A stretch of 33,926 nucleotides of DNA from Nocardia puris (GTDB lineage: Bacteria > Actinomycetota > Actinomycetes > Mycobacteriales > Mycobacteriaceae): the NCBI RefSeq assembly GCF_003315035.1, contig NZ_QNRE01000027.1, positions 1 through 33,926 of the forward strand, in the 5' to 3' direction. The notes under the pieces were generated by a model, which made no database searches, had not been told where the DNA came from, and saw only the letters and a program-made list of their open reading frames with translations. The position numbers were made by a program, and so were the translations under genes. This document shows, piece after piece, positions 9,457 to 17,205 of the stretch (position 1 is its first letter; the number at the start of each line of letters is the position of its first letter).

Positions 9457-10669
9457 GCTCCGCCTCGGCGTCCGGGCGGCTGCCGTTGCGCGGCGTGCCC
9501 ACGACCGCCGACGGTGCGTCGGGGACGATCTCCACGAACTCCTCGGGCGGCTCTCCGTTGCGCGCGTGCAGCCACCGCTGCAAGTTGGCAGGCCGGTAGC
9601 TCTCGTCCTCGTAGACGGTGGAGGCCAGCAGCACGCCGTGGTCGCCCGGAATCTCGAGCCTGCGACGCAGAGTCGGGTGGAACCGCAGTGGGTTCGGCCG
9701 GAACACCGCCCGCAGCAGGTTGTCGACCCAGTACAGCGGCCCGCAGGACGGGTGCTGCTTGCCGTGGTCCTCGATGCCCTGGCAGCCCACCATCACATCG
9801 TCGAGCAGCGCGCGGTCGAACACCAGGCCCTCGGCCTCCGCCTCGGCCGCCATCCAGCGCAAGCTGGCGTCGGACAGCCCGCACTCCGGGTAGCCGCCGC
9901 CCACATCGGTGTGCACGCCCCGGAACCACACCTGCTCCACGCGTTCGGCGTCGCGATGCTTGACCCGGTCGTACTTGACGCCCAGCTCGATCGGCACCTC
10001 CCACAGGCACGGGGTGAACGCGCGGCGGCGGTCGTCGATGGCCAGCGCGTGCCGCGCGCACAGCACGTGCTGGGACAGGGCCACGTTGTGGAATCGGTGC
10101 CGCCAGGACGTGATCCCGGGGACGCCGAGCGCGCCGACGGTGTCGAACACGCCGAGGAAGTCGATCCAGCGGTCGCGGTGGCTGTGCACCCGGCGGAACT
10201 CGCGCCAGTCGCGTTCGCTCGGCGGTTTGCGCACCCAGGGCAGCTTGCTCGCGCGCCGCCGGTACATCCGCAGCGCCGTCGGATAGTGGCCCTCGAGCAT
10301 GGATTTGGCGCGCATGATGCCGATTTTGTCGATGAGGCCGACCAGGCTGCGCGCGGTGTAGGCGCCGCGGCTGAACCCGAAGATGAACAGTTCGTCACCG
10401 GGCTCCCAGTTCAACGCGATCTGCCAGTACGCGGCCGACAGATTCGCCCACAACCCCATCCCGAACGCGCCGCCGAAGAACCGGTCGGCCGTGAATCCCC
10501 GTGCGCCGGGGCCGGATACGTAGATCACTTGCTGACAGACCGTCTCGCCCGACCCGTCGGCGGCCGGCGCCGTCGCCGGAATCGTCCGTGCGATCTTGAC
10601 GATGTTCGAGACCGTGCTGCTGTTCTCGGCCTTCCAGGTGCCGTCGCAGCACACCACCAGGCGTTTCAT
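9434..10669 (-). CDS. DUF2235 alpha/beta-hydrolase-like protein
   Basis: This 411-residue protein begins MKRLVVCCDGTW and carries FIFGFSRGAYTAR with the nucleophile-like S100 in a GxSxG setting, both hallmarks of DUF2235. Other family traits are YVSGPGARGF, DFLGVFDTVGALG, and RGVHTDVGGGYPE, which supplies a probable active-site His. In proteobacteria the same fold includes Tle1-type phospholipase effectors of type VI secretion. Here there is no secretion gene and no signal peptide, so a cytoplasmic hydrolase of unknown substrate is the safest call. A GACAAT hexamer ends six bases before the ATG, consistent with a leaderless transcript. The gene converges on treY with a 23-base 3' overlap. Confidence 0.85.
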   Translation of the reverse strand: MKRLVVCCDGTWKAENSSTVSNIVKIARTIPATAPAADGSGETVCQQVIYVSGPGARGFTADRFFGGAFGMGLWANLSAAYWQIALNWEPGDELFIFGFSRGAYTARSLVGLIDKIGIMRAKSMLEGHYPTALRMYRRRASKLPWVRKPPSERDWREFRRVHSHRDRWIDFLGVFDTVGALGVPGITSWRHRFHNVALSQHVLCARHALAIDDRRRAFTPCLWEVPIELGVKYDRVKHRDAERVEQVWFRGVHTDVGGGYPECGLSDASLRWMAAEAEAEGLVFDRALLDDVMVGCQGIEDHGKQHPSCGPLYWVDNLLRAVFRPNPLRFHPTLRRRLEIPGDHGVLLASTVYEDESYRPANLQRWLHARNGEPPEEFVEIVPDAPSAVVGTPRNGSRPDAEAELSAPAAR

Positions 10670-10790
10670 AGCTGAATTGTCCCCCTCCAGCCGCTCGGAA
10701 TTGCGCGTATCGGACTACTCGAATCTGTCGATCACGCTTCGGAAAGCCTAGAGGTAACGGTGACTTGCGCGCGTACCTGGATACGAGAAG

Positions 10791-10809
10791 GCCCCGGACG
10801 AACCGGGGC
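10791..10809 (-). terminator. GC-rich hairpin, possible terminator
   Basis: A perfect 7-bp stem GCCCCGG/CCGGGGC encloses the loop ACGAA. It lies 148 bases beyond the stronger hairpin at 10939-10963 and about 110 bases ahead of the DUF2235 promoter on the minus strand. It may be a back-up terminator or mark the end of an unrecognised small RNA. No T-run follows, which is usual in high-GC actinomycetes. Confidence 0.45.
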
Positions 10810-10938
10810 TCGGGGCGGGCGGCGGACTACTCGGAGCCAGGTCGGGTCGCCGAACACGGCACCCGAATCGTCGGACTCCTCGGACTCGAAGCCCACGTAG
10901 GTGAACTGGCGCAGCGTGACGGGTCCGGCGCAGGCGAA

Positions 10939-10963
10939 CGGCCCCGGCGCGTGGCCGGGGCCG
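10939..10963 (-). terminator. Terminator of the NTF2-like/membrane protein operon
   Basis: A perfect 10-bp stem (10939-10948 with 10954-10963) and a 5-base loop lie 13 bases past the stop of the membrane-protein gene on the minus strand. There is no T-tract. Long GC-only stems of this kind are the common intrinsic terminators of this bacterial group. Confidence 0.7.
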
Positions 10964-10975
10964 TGTATGAGGTGG

Positions 10976-11398
10976 TCAGCGCGCTTTACGCAGTCCGAGC
11001 AGCTGAAGGGCGGCGAATCCGCCGACCACCGCGGCCTGCATGACGGCCCACACCGCGCCGAGCGCCTTCAGGTCGAGCACACCGGTGGCCAGGGCCACCA
11101 GGCTCACGACCGACCACGCGATATTGCCCACCACGACGGCGCGCACGCCGGTCGCGTTGATCGACGCGGGCGCACCGACCAGGCCCACACCCGCCGCGTA
11201 CACCAGCAGGAAGACGCCGATGCCGACGCCGATGCGGGAGTCGAGGCCGAGCAGCGATTCGATCGGGCCGGCCAGCACCAGGTAGGCCAGGCCGTTCACG
11301 CCGGTCACGACGGCGTCGAGGCGCAGCGAGAGACGGAGCAGTTTGTCGCCGGGGGCGAGCAGGCCGGACAGGGGGTTGGTGGCGGTCGTGGTGGTCAT
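10976..11398 (-). CDS. Small four-TM integral membrane protein
   Basis: A 140-residue protein of unknown function. After a polar N terminus (MTTTTATNPLSG) it shows four hydrophobic stretches at about residues 30-48, 58-76, 86-106 and 113-133, and it ends in a basic tail (LLGLRKAR). It looks like the family of four-helix membrane proteins often found next to small regulators or NTF2-like proteins in actinomycetes. The ATG has a good AGGAG about eight bases upstream. The gene follows the NTF2-like gene on the same strand after 106 bases, so they are probably co-transcribed, and the hairpin just after it ends the unit. The function is not known. Confidence 0.75.
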   Translation of the reverse strand: MTTTTATNPLSGLLAPGDKLLRLSLRLDAVVTGVNGLAYLVLAGPIESLLGLDSRIGVGIGVFLLVYAAGVGLVGAPASINATGVRAVVVGNIAWSVVSLVALATGVLDLKALGAVWAVMQAAVVGGFAALQLLGLRKAR

Positions 11399-11445
11399 GG
11401 TGGATCTCCTAGCGGTGGAAGGAAAAATTTCAGGCGGGGTTCGAG

Positions 11446-11510
11446 GGGCCTGACCCGGGGCCCTACGTGGTGACGCTGCGCTACCACCTCCGGGCCTGAC
11501 CCGGTCAGGC
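11446..11510. repeat. Direct repeat and hairpin between the NTF2-like and membrane-protein genes
   Basis: The 13-mer GGGCCTGACCCGG occurs at 11446-11458 and again at 11492-11504. The second copy is part of the hairpin GCCTGAC-CCG-GTCAGGC (11494-11510), which includes the stop codon of the NTF2-like gene. It could attenuate transcription between the two genes or stabilise the upstream message. The role is inferred. Confidence 0.5.
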
Positions 11511-11861
11511 GGTGGCGGGGACCTTGTCGAGGAAGCCGTACACGTCGGCGATGCGGCCGTCGCGCAGTACCGCGACGTCGAAGCCGACCACCAGCGCCGG
11601 GCCGTCGGCCGGGCCGAGTTCCCAGGTGAAGCGCACCTGGTCGTGGTGGCCGTCGACCGGGCCGGCCAGCCGGAACACCAGGCCGGGGAACTGGTCCTGC
11701 ACGGCGGCGATACCGGCGTCGAGCGCGTCGCGCCCGGTGACCGCCATGAGCGGGTCGACGTAGCGGGGCTCGTCGGTGAAGAGGCGGTCGATCCCCGCAC
11801 GGCGGGCGGTGGCGTCGGTGGTGTTCCACAGTTCGAGGTACTGCGCGACCAGGTCGTTCAC
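11505..11861 (-). CDS. NTF2-like (SnoaL-type) protein
   Basis: A 118-residue protein of the NTF2-like alpha+beta cone fold. It has the N-terminal helix MNDLVAQYLELWNTTDATARRAGIDRLF, the family segment YVDPLMAVTGRDALDAGIAAVQDQFPGLVFRL, and a C-terminal sheet with FDVAVLRDGRIADVYGFLDKV. Members include SnoaL-like cyclases, ketosteroid isomerases and many ligand-binding proteins; no catalytic function can be assigned here. The GTG start has GAAGGAG seven bases upstream. The gene is transcribed away from the large LuxR regulator and probably forms an operon with the membrane protein downstream. The regulator is a reasonable candidate for controlling this pair, but nothing in the sequence proves it. 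Confidence 0.8.
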   Translation of the reverse strand: MNDLVAQYLELWNTTDATARRAGIDRLFTDEPRYVDPLMAVTGRDALDAGIAAVQDQFPGLVFRLAGPVDGHHDQVRFTWELGPADGPALVVGFDVAVLRDGRIADVYGFLDKVPATA

Positions 11862-12004
11862 GGTGACTCCTTCGTTGTCCGGTGCGCTGTGCGGCGCGAT
11901 GAGAAAACCGTATGGCGGCGGTAGGGGTCGCCGAATCAGTCGCGCATAAGTACTTTTCGCGGTCGATGACCTAAGTGGTGCCGGTTTCTCAGTACCGTGA
12001 ACGG

Positions 12005-14707
12005 ATGCTCCACGGACGCGAGACCGAACAGGCCCGGATCGACGACCTGATCGCCGCCGCGCGCGAGGGACGCAGCGGCGCGCTCGTGCTGCGGGGCGAA
12101 CCGGGCATCGGCAAGAGCGCGCTGCTGGATTACGCGGCGGCCCAAGGCATCCCGTCCGTGCGCGGCGCGGGCGTGGAATCCGAGGCGGAGTTGCCCTTCG
12201 CGGGCCTGCACCTGCTGGTGCGGCCGGGAATGGCGCTGGTGGAGACCTTGCCGCAGCGGCAGCGGGCGGCCCTGCTCGGCGCGTTCGGACTCGGTGACCG
12301 CGAACCCGGCGACCGGTTGCTGATCGGACTGGCGGTGCTCTCGCTGCTGGCCGAGGAGGCCGCCGACGGGCCGCTGCTCTGCCTGATCGATGACGCGCAC
12401 TGGCTCGACCGCGCCTCGGCGGAGACCCTGCTGTTCGCCGCGCGCCGCCTCGACGCCGAGGGCGTGGTGATGCTGTTCGCGACCAGGGCGGGCGCAGGCG
12501 ATTTCCCCGCCCCCGGGCTCGCGGAACTCACCGTGGGCCCGCTGCGCCCGGAGGCCGCGGCCGCCGTGGTCGACCGGCACGACCCCGACCTGCCGCCCGC
12601 CCTGCGCTACCGCCTGCTCGGCGAAGCCGCGGGCAATCCCCTCGCACTGCGCGAGCTGCCCGGCGTGCTGGCGGCCGAATCCGTTCGCAGCGGCCCGAAT
12701 CCGCTGCCGCTGACCGAACGTCTCCAGGTCGCCTTCTACGGGCGGGCCACCCGGCTACCTCTCGCGACCCGCACCCTGCTGCTGGTCGCGGCCGCGGCCG
12801 GAACCACGGACCTGGCACCGGTGCTGGCGGCCGCCGCGACGCTCGGCGCGCAGGTGTCGGATCTGGAACCCGCCGAGACCGAGCGGCTGATCCGCACCGA
12901 CGGGAGCACCGTCGAATTCCGGCATCCGCTGCTGCGGTCGGCGATCTACCGGGGTGCGCCGCTGGCCCAGCGGCTGGCGGCGCATCGCGCGCTGGCCGAG
13001 ACGCTCTCCGCACCCGCCGATGCCGACCTGCGAGCCTGGCACGCGGCCTCGGCCGCCACCGGCCCGGACGAGTCGGTCGCCGCCGCCCTGGCCGACACCG
13101 CCGACCGGGCGCGCGCCCGCACTGGTTTCCACGGCGCGGTCGTGGCCTACGAACGCGCCGCGGCGCTCAGCACCGATCCCGCCGCCACCGTGGAGCGGCT
13201 GGTGCTGGCCGCCGAGACCGCGAGCGAAGCGGGACTGGTCGACCTGTCGGGCGCGCTCGCCGAACGCGCGGCCGCCCGGACCGGCGATCCGCGGCTGACC
13301 GCCCGCCTGGATCTGGTGCGCGGGCTCGCGGAATTCGGTGCGGGCAAACACCTTCCGGCCTACCGCAGATTGCTGGCCGCGGCCGACGCCGCGCACGCGA
13401 TCGATCCGGCGCTGACCCTGCGGATCCTCACGCCCACCGGACACATCGCCTGGTACCTGGGCGATGCCGAGATCGAGGGCATCACCGAGCGGCTGAAGAT
13501 GCTCGACCTGCCCGAGGGACACCCCATGGCGGCGGCGATCGAGTATCTGGTCGACGGTCTGCACGGTCGCTACACCGCCGACCTGCGCGACGCGGCCGAG
13601 GCGGCACGCGGCGGGGACCGGCCGCGCGATCTGGCGCAACTGTGCGGCACCGGGTTGGTCGTCGGCCAGGACGAGCAGGTCGCCGAGCTCGCCGCGGAGC
13701 TGATCGCCGAATGCCGCGAGATGGGCCGCATCGGACCGCTGCCGACCCTGTTGTTCTTTCACGCCGAGGCGCAGCTGTTCCTCGGACGCCCCGGTGAGGC
13801 GCTGGTCATCGCGACCGAAGGCCTGCGCATCGCCGAGGACAGCGGACAAGGCCAGTGGGTGAGCCAGCTGGCCTCGTGCCTCGCCTATCTCGCGGCGTTG
13901 CGCGGGGCGGAAGCGGAATGCCGCGCGCACGTGGACCGCGCGCTGGCGGAGGAGTTCGGCGGTGCGAGCGCACCCGGCGTGACCTGGACGCACGCCGCCC
14001 TCGGGATGCTCGACCTCGGGCTGGGACGGGTGGACAGCGCCCTGACCCGGTTCACGCCGCTCAGCGAGGAGCCGTGCCGCCACCACGTCATCGGACTGCA
14101 CTCGCTCCCCGATCTGGTCGAGGCCGCGGTGCGGCTCGGCGACACGACGCGGGCCGAGGAGTGCACGCGGCGTCTGGAGGGGTGGGCCGAGGATTCGCGA
14201 CAGGGGTGGGTCGCGGCGCTGGCCGCCCGCTGTCGCGCGTTGGTGGCTCCCGACTCGGATGCCGACGGGCACTTCCGCGCCGCGCTCGACGGCACCGGCA
14301 GGCCGTTCGAGCACGCCCGCACCCAGCTCCTCTACGGCGAGTGGCTGCGGCGGCACCGGCGCAAGACCGAGGCCCGCGCGCAGTTGCGACCGGCGCTGGA
14401 GACGTTCGAGCGACTGGACGCGAGCCCGTGGGCGGAGCGGGCGCGCGGCGAACTCGGCGCGCTCGGCGGTGCCGACGCCGCGGCCAAGCCCGCGACCGGG
14501 GTGGTCGCCGCGCTCACCCCGCAGGAGTTGCAGATCGTCCGGCTGGCGGCGCAGGGCCTGTCGAACCGGGATATCGCGGCGCAGTTGTTCCTGAGCCCGC
14601 GCACGGTGGGACATCACCTGTACAAGGCGTATCCGAAGCTGGGGGTCGTCTCGCGGGGCGAACTCGGCGCTCTGGATCTGGGCGCGGAGGATCTCGGCGC
14701 GGACTGA
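12005..14707 (+). CDS. LuxR-family regulator with AAA ATPase domain (LAL type)
   Basis: A 900-residue regulator of the large ATP-binding LuxR (LAL) class. The N terminus MLHGRETEQARIDDL leads into a Walker A motif (G31-S38, GEPGIGKS) and a Walker B motif LLCLIDDAHWLD at about residues 138-149. A long helical, TPR-like middle region follows. The C-terminal HTH (ALTPQELQIVRLAAQGLSNRDIAAQLFLSPRTVGHHLYKAYPKLGV) lies at about residues 835-885. I chose ATG 12005 over GTG 11975 because TACCGT (11993-11998) ends six bases before it and the family normally starts at this point. Such proteins integrate an inducer signal with ATP; the inducer and targets are unknown. The nearest candidate target is the divergent NTF2-like operon. 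Confidence 0.9.
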   Translation: MLHGRETEQARIDDLIAAAREGRSGALVLRGEPGIGKSALLDYAAAQGIPSVRGAGVESEAELPFAGLHLLVRPGMALVETLPQRQRAALLGAFGLGDREPGDRLLIGLAVLSLLAEEAADGPLLCLIDDAHWLDRASAETLLFAARRLDAEGVVMLFATRAGAGDFPAPGLAELTVGPLRPEAAAAVVDRHDPDLPPALRYRLLGEAAGNPLALRELPGVLAAESVRSGPNPLPLTERLQVAFYGRATRLPLATRTLLLVAAAAGTTDLAPVLAAAATLGAQVSDLEPAETERLIRTDGSTVEFRHPLLRSAIYRGAPLAQRLAAHRALAETLSAPADADLRAWHAASAATGPDESVAAALADTADRARARTGFHGAVVAYERAAALSTDPAATVERLVLAAETASEAGLVDLSGALAERAAARTGDPRLTARLDLVRGLAEFGAGKHLPAYRRLLAAADAAHAIDPALTLRILTPTGHIAWYLGDAEIEGITERLKMLDLPEGHPMAAAIEYLVDGLHGRYTADLRDAAEAARGGDRPRDLAQLCGTGLVVGQDEQVAELAAELIAECREMGRIGPLPTLLFFHAEAQLFLGRPGEALVIATEGLRIAEDSGQGQWVSQLASCLAYLAALRGAEAECRAHVDRALAEEFGGASAPGVTWTHAALGMLDLGLGRVDSALTRFTPLSEEPCRHHVIGLHSLPDLVEAAVRLGDTTRAEECTRRLEGWAEDSRQGWVAALAARCRALVAPDSDADGHFRAALDGTGRPFEHARTQLLYGEWLRRHRRKTEARAQLRPALETFERLDASPWAERARGELGALGGADAAAKPATGVVAALTPQELQIVRLAAQGLSNRDIAAQLFLSPRTVGHHLYKAYPKLGVVSRGELGALDLGAEDLGAD

Positions 14708-14812
14708 GAGCCGGCCGTCGAGAGAGGTGGGTAACGCGCGCTGCGGGCCGAGGTCGCTGGAGGTACGCGAGACGCGAGAAGGTCCGGGACGTGTCGCGCG
14801 CAGGCCCGCTGT

Positions 14813-15049
14813 TCAGCGCAGGGACGATGCGCGGACCGACCGCACGGGCGCGGCACGGCGGGCGGCGTACGCGCCCACGATCCACCGGACGGCCGCGACC
14901 GCGGCGCCGGCCAGCACGGCCACCTGGGGCGAGCCGAGGATCAGGCCGAGCAGCACACCCGTGACCAGCGCGGCGGCGAGTGCTTCGAGCTTGTACACCG
15001 GCCACGCGGTACCCGCGATATCCACGGAGGAAGGGTGAACCGTCGTCAT
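14813..15049 (-). CDS. Small two-TM membrane protein
   Basis: A 78-residue protein of unknown function. After MTTVHPSSVDIAGTAWPVYKLEA come two hydrophobic helices at about residues 23-40 (LAAALVTGVLLGLILG) and 44-63 (AVLAGAAVAAVRWIVGAYAA), then a basic tail RRAAPVRSVRASSLR. I preferred ATG 15049 to the upstream start at 15118. A TATCCT hexamer (15061-15056) ends six bases before it, as in other leaderless genes of this window, and the protein begins sensibly there. It converges with the LuxR regulator and is divergent from the nitroreductase-like gene. It could be a spurious frame, but the clean two-helix pattern argues for a gene. Confidence 0.6.
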   Translation of the reverse strand: MTTVHPSSVDIAGTAWPVYKLEALAAALVTGVLLGLILGSPQVAVLAGAAVAAVRWIVGAYAARRAAPVRSVRASSLR

Positions 15050-15169
15050 GTCGTCAGGATATACGGAGAGAGAGTTTCGGTCTACCGAACATTCGTGTCC
15101 GGCGCGGCCGCGCGGCATGTGTCGTCCGCGACTCGGAATACCGCCCGGCGCCGCGATGTTGTCCCCCTC

Positions 15170-15604
15170 ATGCCATTAGCCGGAGAGTACGCACCGAGCA
15201 CGTCCGATTGGGCCCGCGAACAGGCCGAGACCTACGAGAACTCGGGGGGAACGAAGGGTACGACGCTGCGCGGCGCGCCCGTGGTCCTGCTCACCACCAA
15301 GGGCGCCAAGACCGGGAAGCTGCGCAAGACCCCGCTGATGCGCGTCGAGCACGACGGCGAGTACGCGGTGGTCGCCTCGCTGGGCGGCGCACCGAAACAC
15401 CCCGTCTGGTACCACAACATCGTCGCCGAACCCCACGTCGAACTGCGCGACGGCGAGGTCACCCGGGACTACACCGCGCGGGAGGTGTTCGGCGAGGAGA
15501 AGAAGCTGTGGTGGAACCGCGCCGTGCAGGTGTGGCCCGACTACGACGAGTACGCGCAGAAGACCACCCGCGAGATCCCCGTGTTCGTCCTCACACCACG
15601 CTGA
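15170..15604 (+). CDS. DDN-like deazaflavin (F420)-dependent nitroreductase-family protein
   Basis: A 144-residue protein of the Ddn family, the split-barrel proteins that bind cofactor F420 in mycobacteria and relatives. Family features seen are GAPVVLLTTKGAKTGKLRKTPLMRVEHDGEYAVVASLGGAPKHPVWYHNI, then a short VELRDG strand and the C-terminal WPDYDEYAQKTTREIPVFVL. The M. tuberculosis members include the nitroreductase that activates pretomanid; the natural substrates are probably quinones or other redox compounds. The ATG at 15170 gives the standard length, and an upstream reading frame is not family-like. No clear Shine-Dalgarno sequence is visible. ilvA follows on the same strand after 54 bases but is likely separate. 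Confidence 0.88.
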   Translation: MPLAGEYAPSTSDWAREQAETYENSGGTKGTTLRGAPVVLLTTKGAKTGKLRKTPLMRVEHDGEYAVVASLGGAPKHPVWYHNIVAEPHVELRDGEVTRDYTAREVFGEEKKLWWNRAVQVWPDYDEYAQKTTREIPVFVLTPR

Positions 15605-15658
15605 CGGGTTGCCCACCCGCCGCGCGGCCGGCACGCGGGGGGTGGCAGCATATTTCTG

Positions 15659-17014
15659 GTGTCCAACCCGCTTGATGTGATCGAGAAGACGTTCCCCGCG
15701 AGTCCCGCCCTGAGCGCGGACGAGATCGACGCGGCCATCAAGCGGATCACCGACATCATCGAGCCCACCCCCTTGCAGCTGAGCCCGCGCCTGTCCGCAC
15801 TGACCGGCGCGCGGGTGTACCTCAAACGCGAGGACCTCACCGCCGTGCGCTCCTACAAACTGCGCGGCGCCTACAACCTCATCGTCCAGCTCAGCCCCGA
15901 GGAGCGGGCCGCGGGCGTGGTGGCGGCCAGCGCGGGCAATCACGCGCAGGGCGTCGCGTTCGCCTGCCAGGCCATGGGCATCAAGGGCCGCATCTACGTG
16001 CCCACCACCACGCCGCGCCAGAAGCGCGACCGCATCCGCGTGCACGGCGGCGAGTTCGTGGAGCTGATCGCGGTCGGCGAGACCTACGACGCGGCCGCCG
16101 CGGCCGCCGCCGCCGATGTCGAACGCACCGGCGCCACCATGGTGCCGCCGTTCGACGACGTGCGCACCGCCGCGGGCCAGGGCACCATCGCTGTGGAGAT
16201 CCTCGAGCAGCTCGGCACCGCGCCCGATCTGGTGGTGATCCCCGTCGGCGGTGGCGGCTGCCTCGCCGGCATCGGCACCTACCTGCGCGAACGGGCCCCG
16301 CAGACGGCCATCCTCGGCGCGGAGCCCGCGGGCGCGGCATCCATGACCGCTGCGCTGGTGGCGGGCGGCCCGGTGACGCTGCCCGAGATCGACCCGTTCG
16401 TGGACGGCGCCGCCGTGCGCCGCATCGGCCAGGTGCCCTACGACGCGGTGGCGAAGTTCGGCGGCCGCGTGGTGTCGCACGGGTCGCTGCCGTTGCTCAC
16501 CGCCACCGAATCGCGCCCGGGCGGCGGCGCGTTCCGGCTGCTGCAGGTCGACGAGGGCGCCATCTGCACCACCATGCTCGATCTCTACCAGAACGAGGGC
16601 ATCATCGCCGAACCCGCGGGCGCGCTGGCCGTGGCCGCGCTCACCGAGGTCGACGTGGCGCCGGATTCGACGGTGGTGTGCCTGGTGTCGGGCGGCAATA
16701 ACGACGTGTCCCGCTACGGCGAGATCATCGAGCGCTCGCTCGTGCACCGCGGCCTCAAGCACTACTTCCTGGTCGACTTCCCGCAGGAGCCGGGCGCGCT
16801 GCGCCGCTTCCTGGACGAGGTGCTCGGTCCCGACGACGACATCACCGTGTTCGAGTACGTCAAGCGCAATAACCGGGAGTTCGGCGCGGCGCTGGTCGGC
16901 ATCGAACTCGGCGCGCCCGAGGGGCTGGCGCAGTTGCTGGAGCGGATGGACGCCTCGCCCATCCGCTGCGAACGGCTCGAGCCGGGCTCGCCGGCCTACC
17001 GGTACCTGACCTAG
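15659..17014 (+). CDS. ilvA: Threonine dehydratase, biosynthetic (IlvA)
   Basis: IlvA deaminates threonine to 2-oxobutyrate, the first committed step of isoleucine synthesis. The 451-residue protein has the PLP lysine K67 in RSYKLRGAYN, the phosphate-gripping ASAGNHAQGVAFA, the glycine loop VGGGGCLAGIG and SGGNND. A single C-terminal ACT-like domain (about residues 360-451, HYFLVDFPQEPGALRRFLDEVLG) probably mediates isoleucine feedback. This is the shorter actinobacterial type, with one regulatory domain instead of the two of E. coli. The GTG start is supported by protein length; the AT-rich CATATTTC just upstream may be a -10 for a leaderless mRNA. ilvA is close to the tre genes in M. tuberculosis too. 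Confidence 0.95.
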   Translation: MSNPLDVIEKTFPASPALSADEIDAAIKRITDIIEPTPLQLSPRLSALTGARVYLKREDLTAVRSYKLRGAYNLIVQLSPEERAAGVVAASAGNHAQGVAFACQAMGIKGRIYVPTTTPRQKRDRIRVHGGEFVELIAVGETYDAAAAAAAADVERTGATMVPPFDDVRTAAGQGTIAVEILEQLGTAPDLVVIPVGGGGCLAGIGTYLRERAPQTAILGAEPAGAASMTAALVAGGPVTLPEIDPFVDGAAVRRIGQVPYDAVAKFGGRVVSHGSLPLLTATESRPGGGAFRLLQVDEGAICTTMLDLYQNEGIIAEPAGALAVAALTEVDVAPDSTVVCLVSGGNNDVSRYGEIIERSLVHRGLKHYFLVDFPQEPGALRRFLDEVLGPDDDITVFEYVKRNNREFGAALVGIELGAPEGLAQLLERMDASPIRCERLEPGSPAYRYLT

Positions 17015-17041
17015 GCACATCGGTCGGCTGCTCCCTCCAGC

Positions 17042-17205
17042 CGCCTCAGCCCGCCGCGGGTGCTCCGTCCGGACGCGTCACGCCGCCGCGGGTACCACCC
17101 GAGCTTCGCCGTCCCGCCGCGTCAGGCGGCCGCGCGCAGACCACCCCGTCCGGACCTCCGCCGCGTCAAGCCGCCGCCGGCACCACCTCGGATGCGCCGC
17201 GGCGG
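17042..17205. repeat. Degenerate 44-bp tandem repeat at the esterase 3' end
   Basis: The heptamer CGCGTCA recurs at 17074, 17118 and 17162, exactly 44 bases apart, and a shorter copy CGCCTCA is at 17042 (32 bases away). Each is followed by a run of GCCGCCGC type and, in three copies, by an ACCAC group. On the minus strand the copy at 17162 encodes the last residues VVPAAA and the stop of the esterase gene. The others look like decayed copies of this gene end lying downstream of it. The region 17015-17165 holds no other feature. Confidence 0.6.

Larger units (their letters stand above)
10670..10975. other. 306-base non-coding gap with two strong hairpins
   Basis: The gap lies between the start of the DUF2235 gene and the end of the membrane-protein gene, both on the minus strand. 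I see no tRNA and no convincing gene. It holds two GC-rich hairpins (10791-10809 and 10939-10963), annotated separately. A 55-codon minus-strand frame crosses the left hairpin but has no ribosome site and is not called. The right side of the gap has average GC; the DUF2235 promoter lies at its left end. Confidence 0.5.

Noticed and set aside
10736..10899. A 55-codon minus-strand frame beginning VGFESEESDDSGAVFGDPTWL
   Set aside because: The peptide looks protein-like for 25 residues, but the frame has only a GTG, no ribosome site and runs across a terminator-like hairpin. It might be a gene remnant; I cannot support it.
10840..10935. A possible tRNA T-arm (TTCGAGTCC on the minus strand)
   Set aside because: The flanking bases do not form the 5-bp T stem and no anticodon or acceptor arm can be folded.
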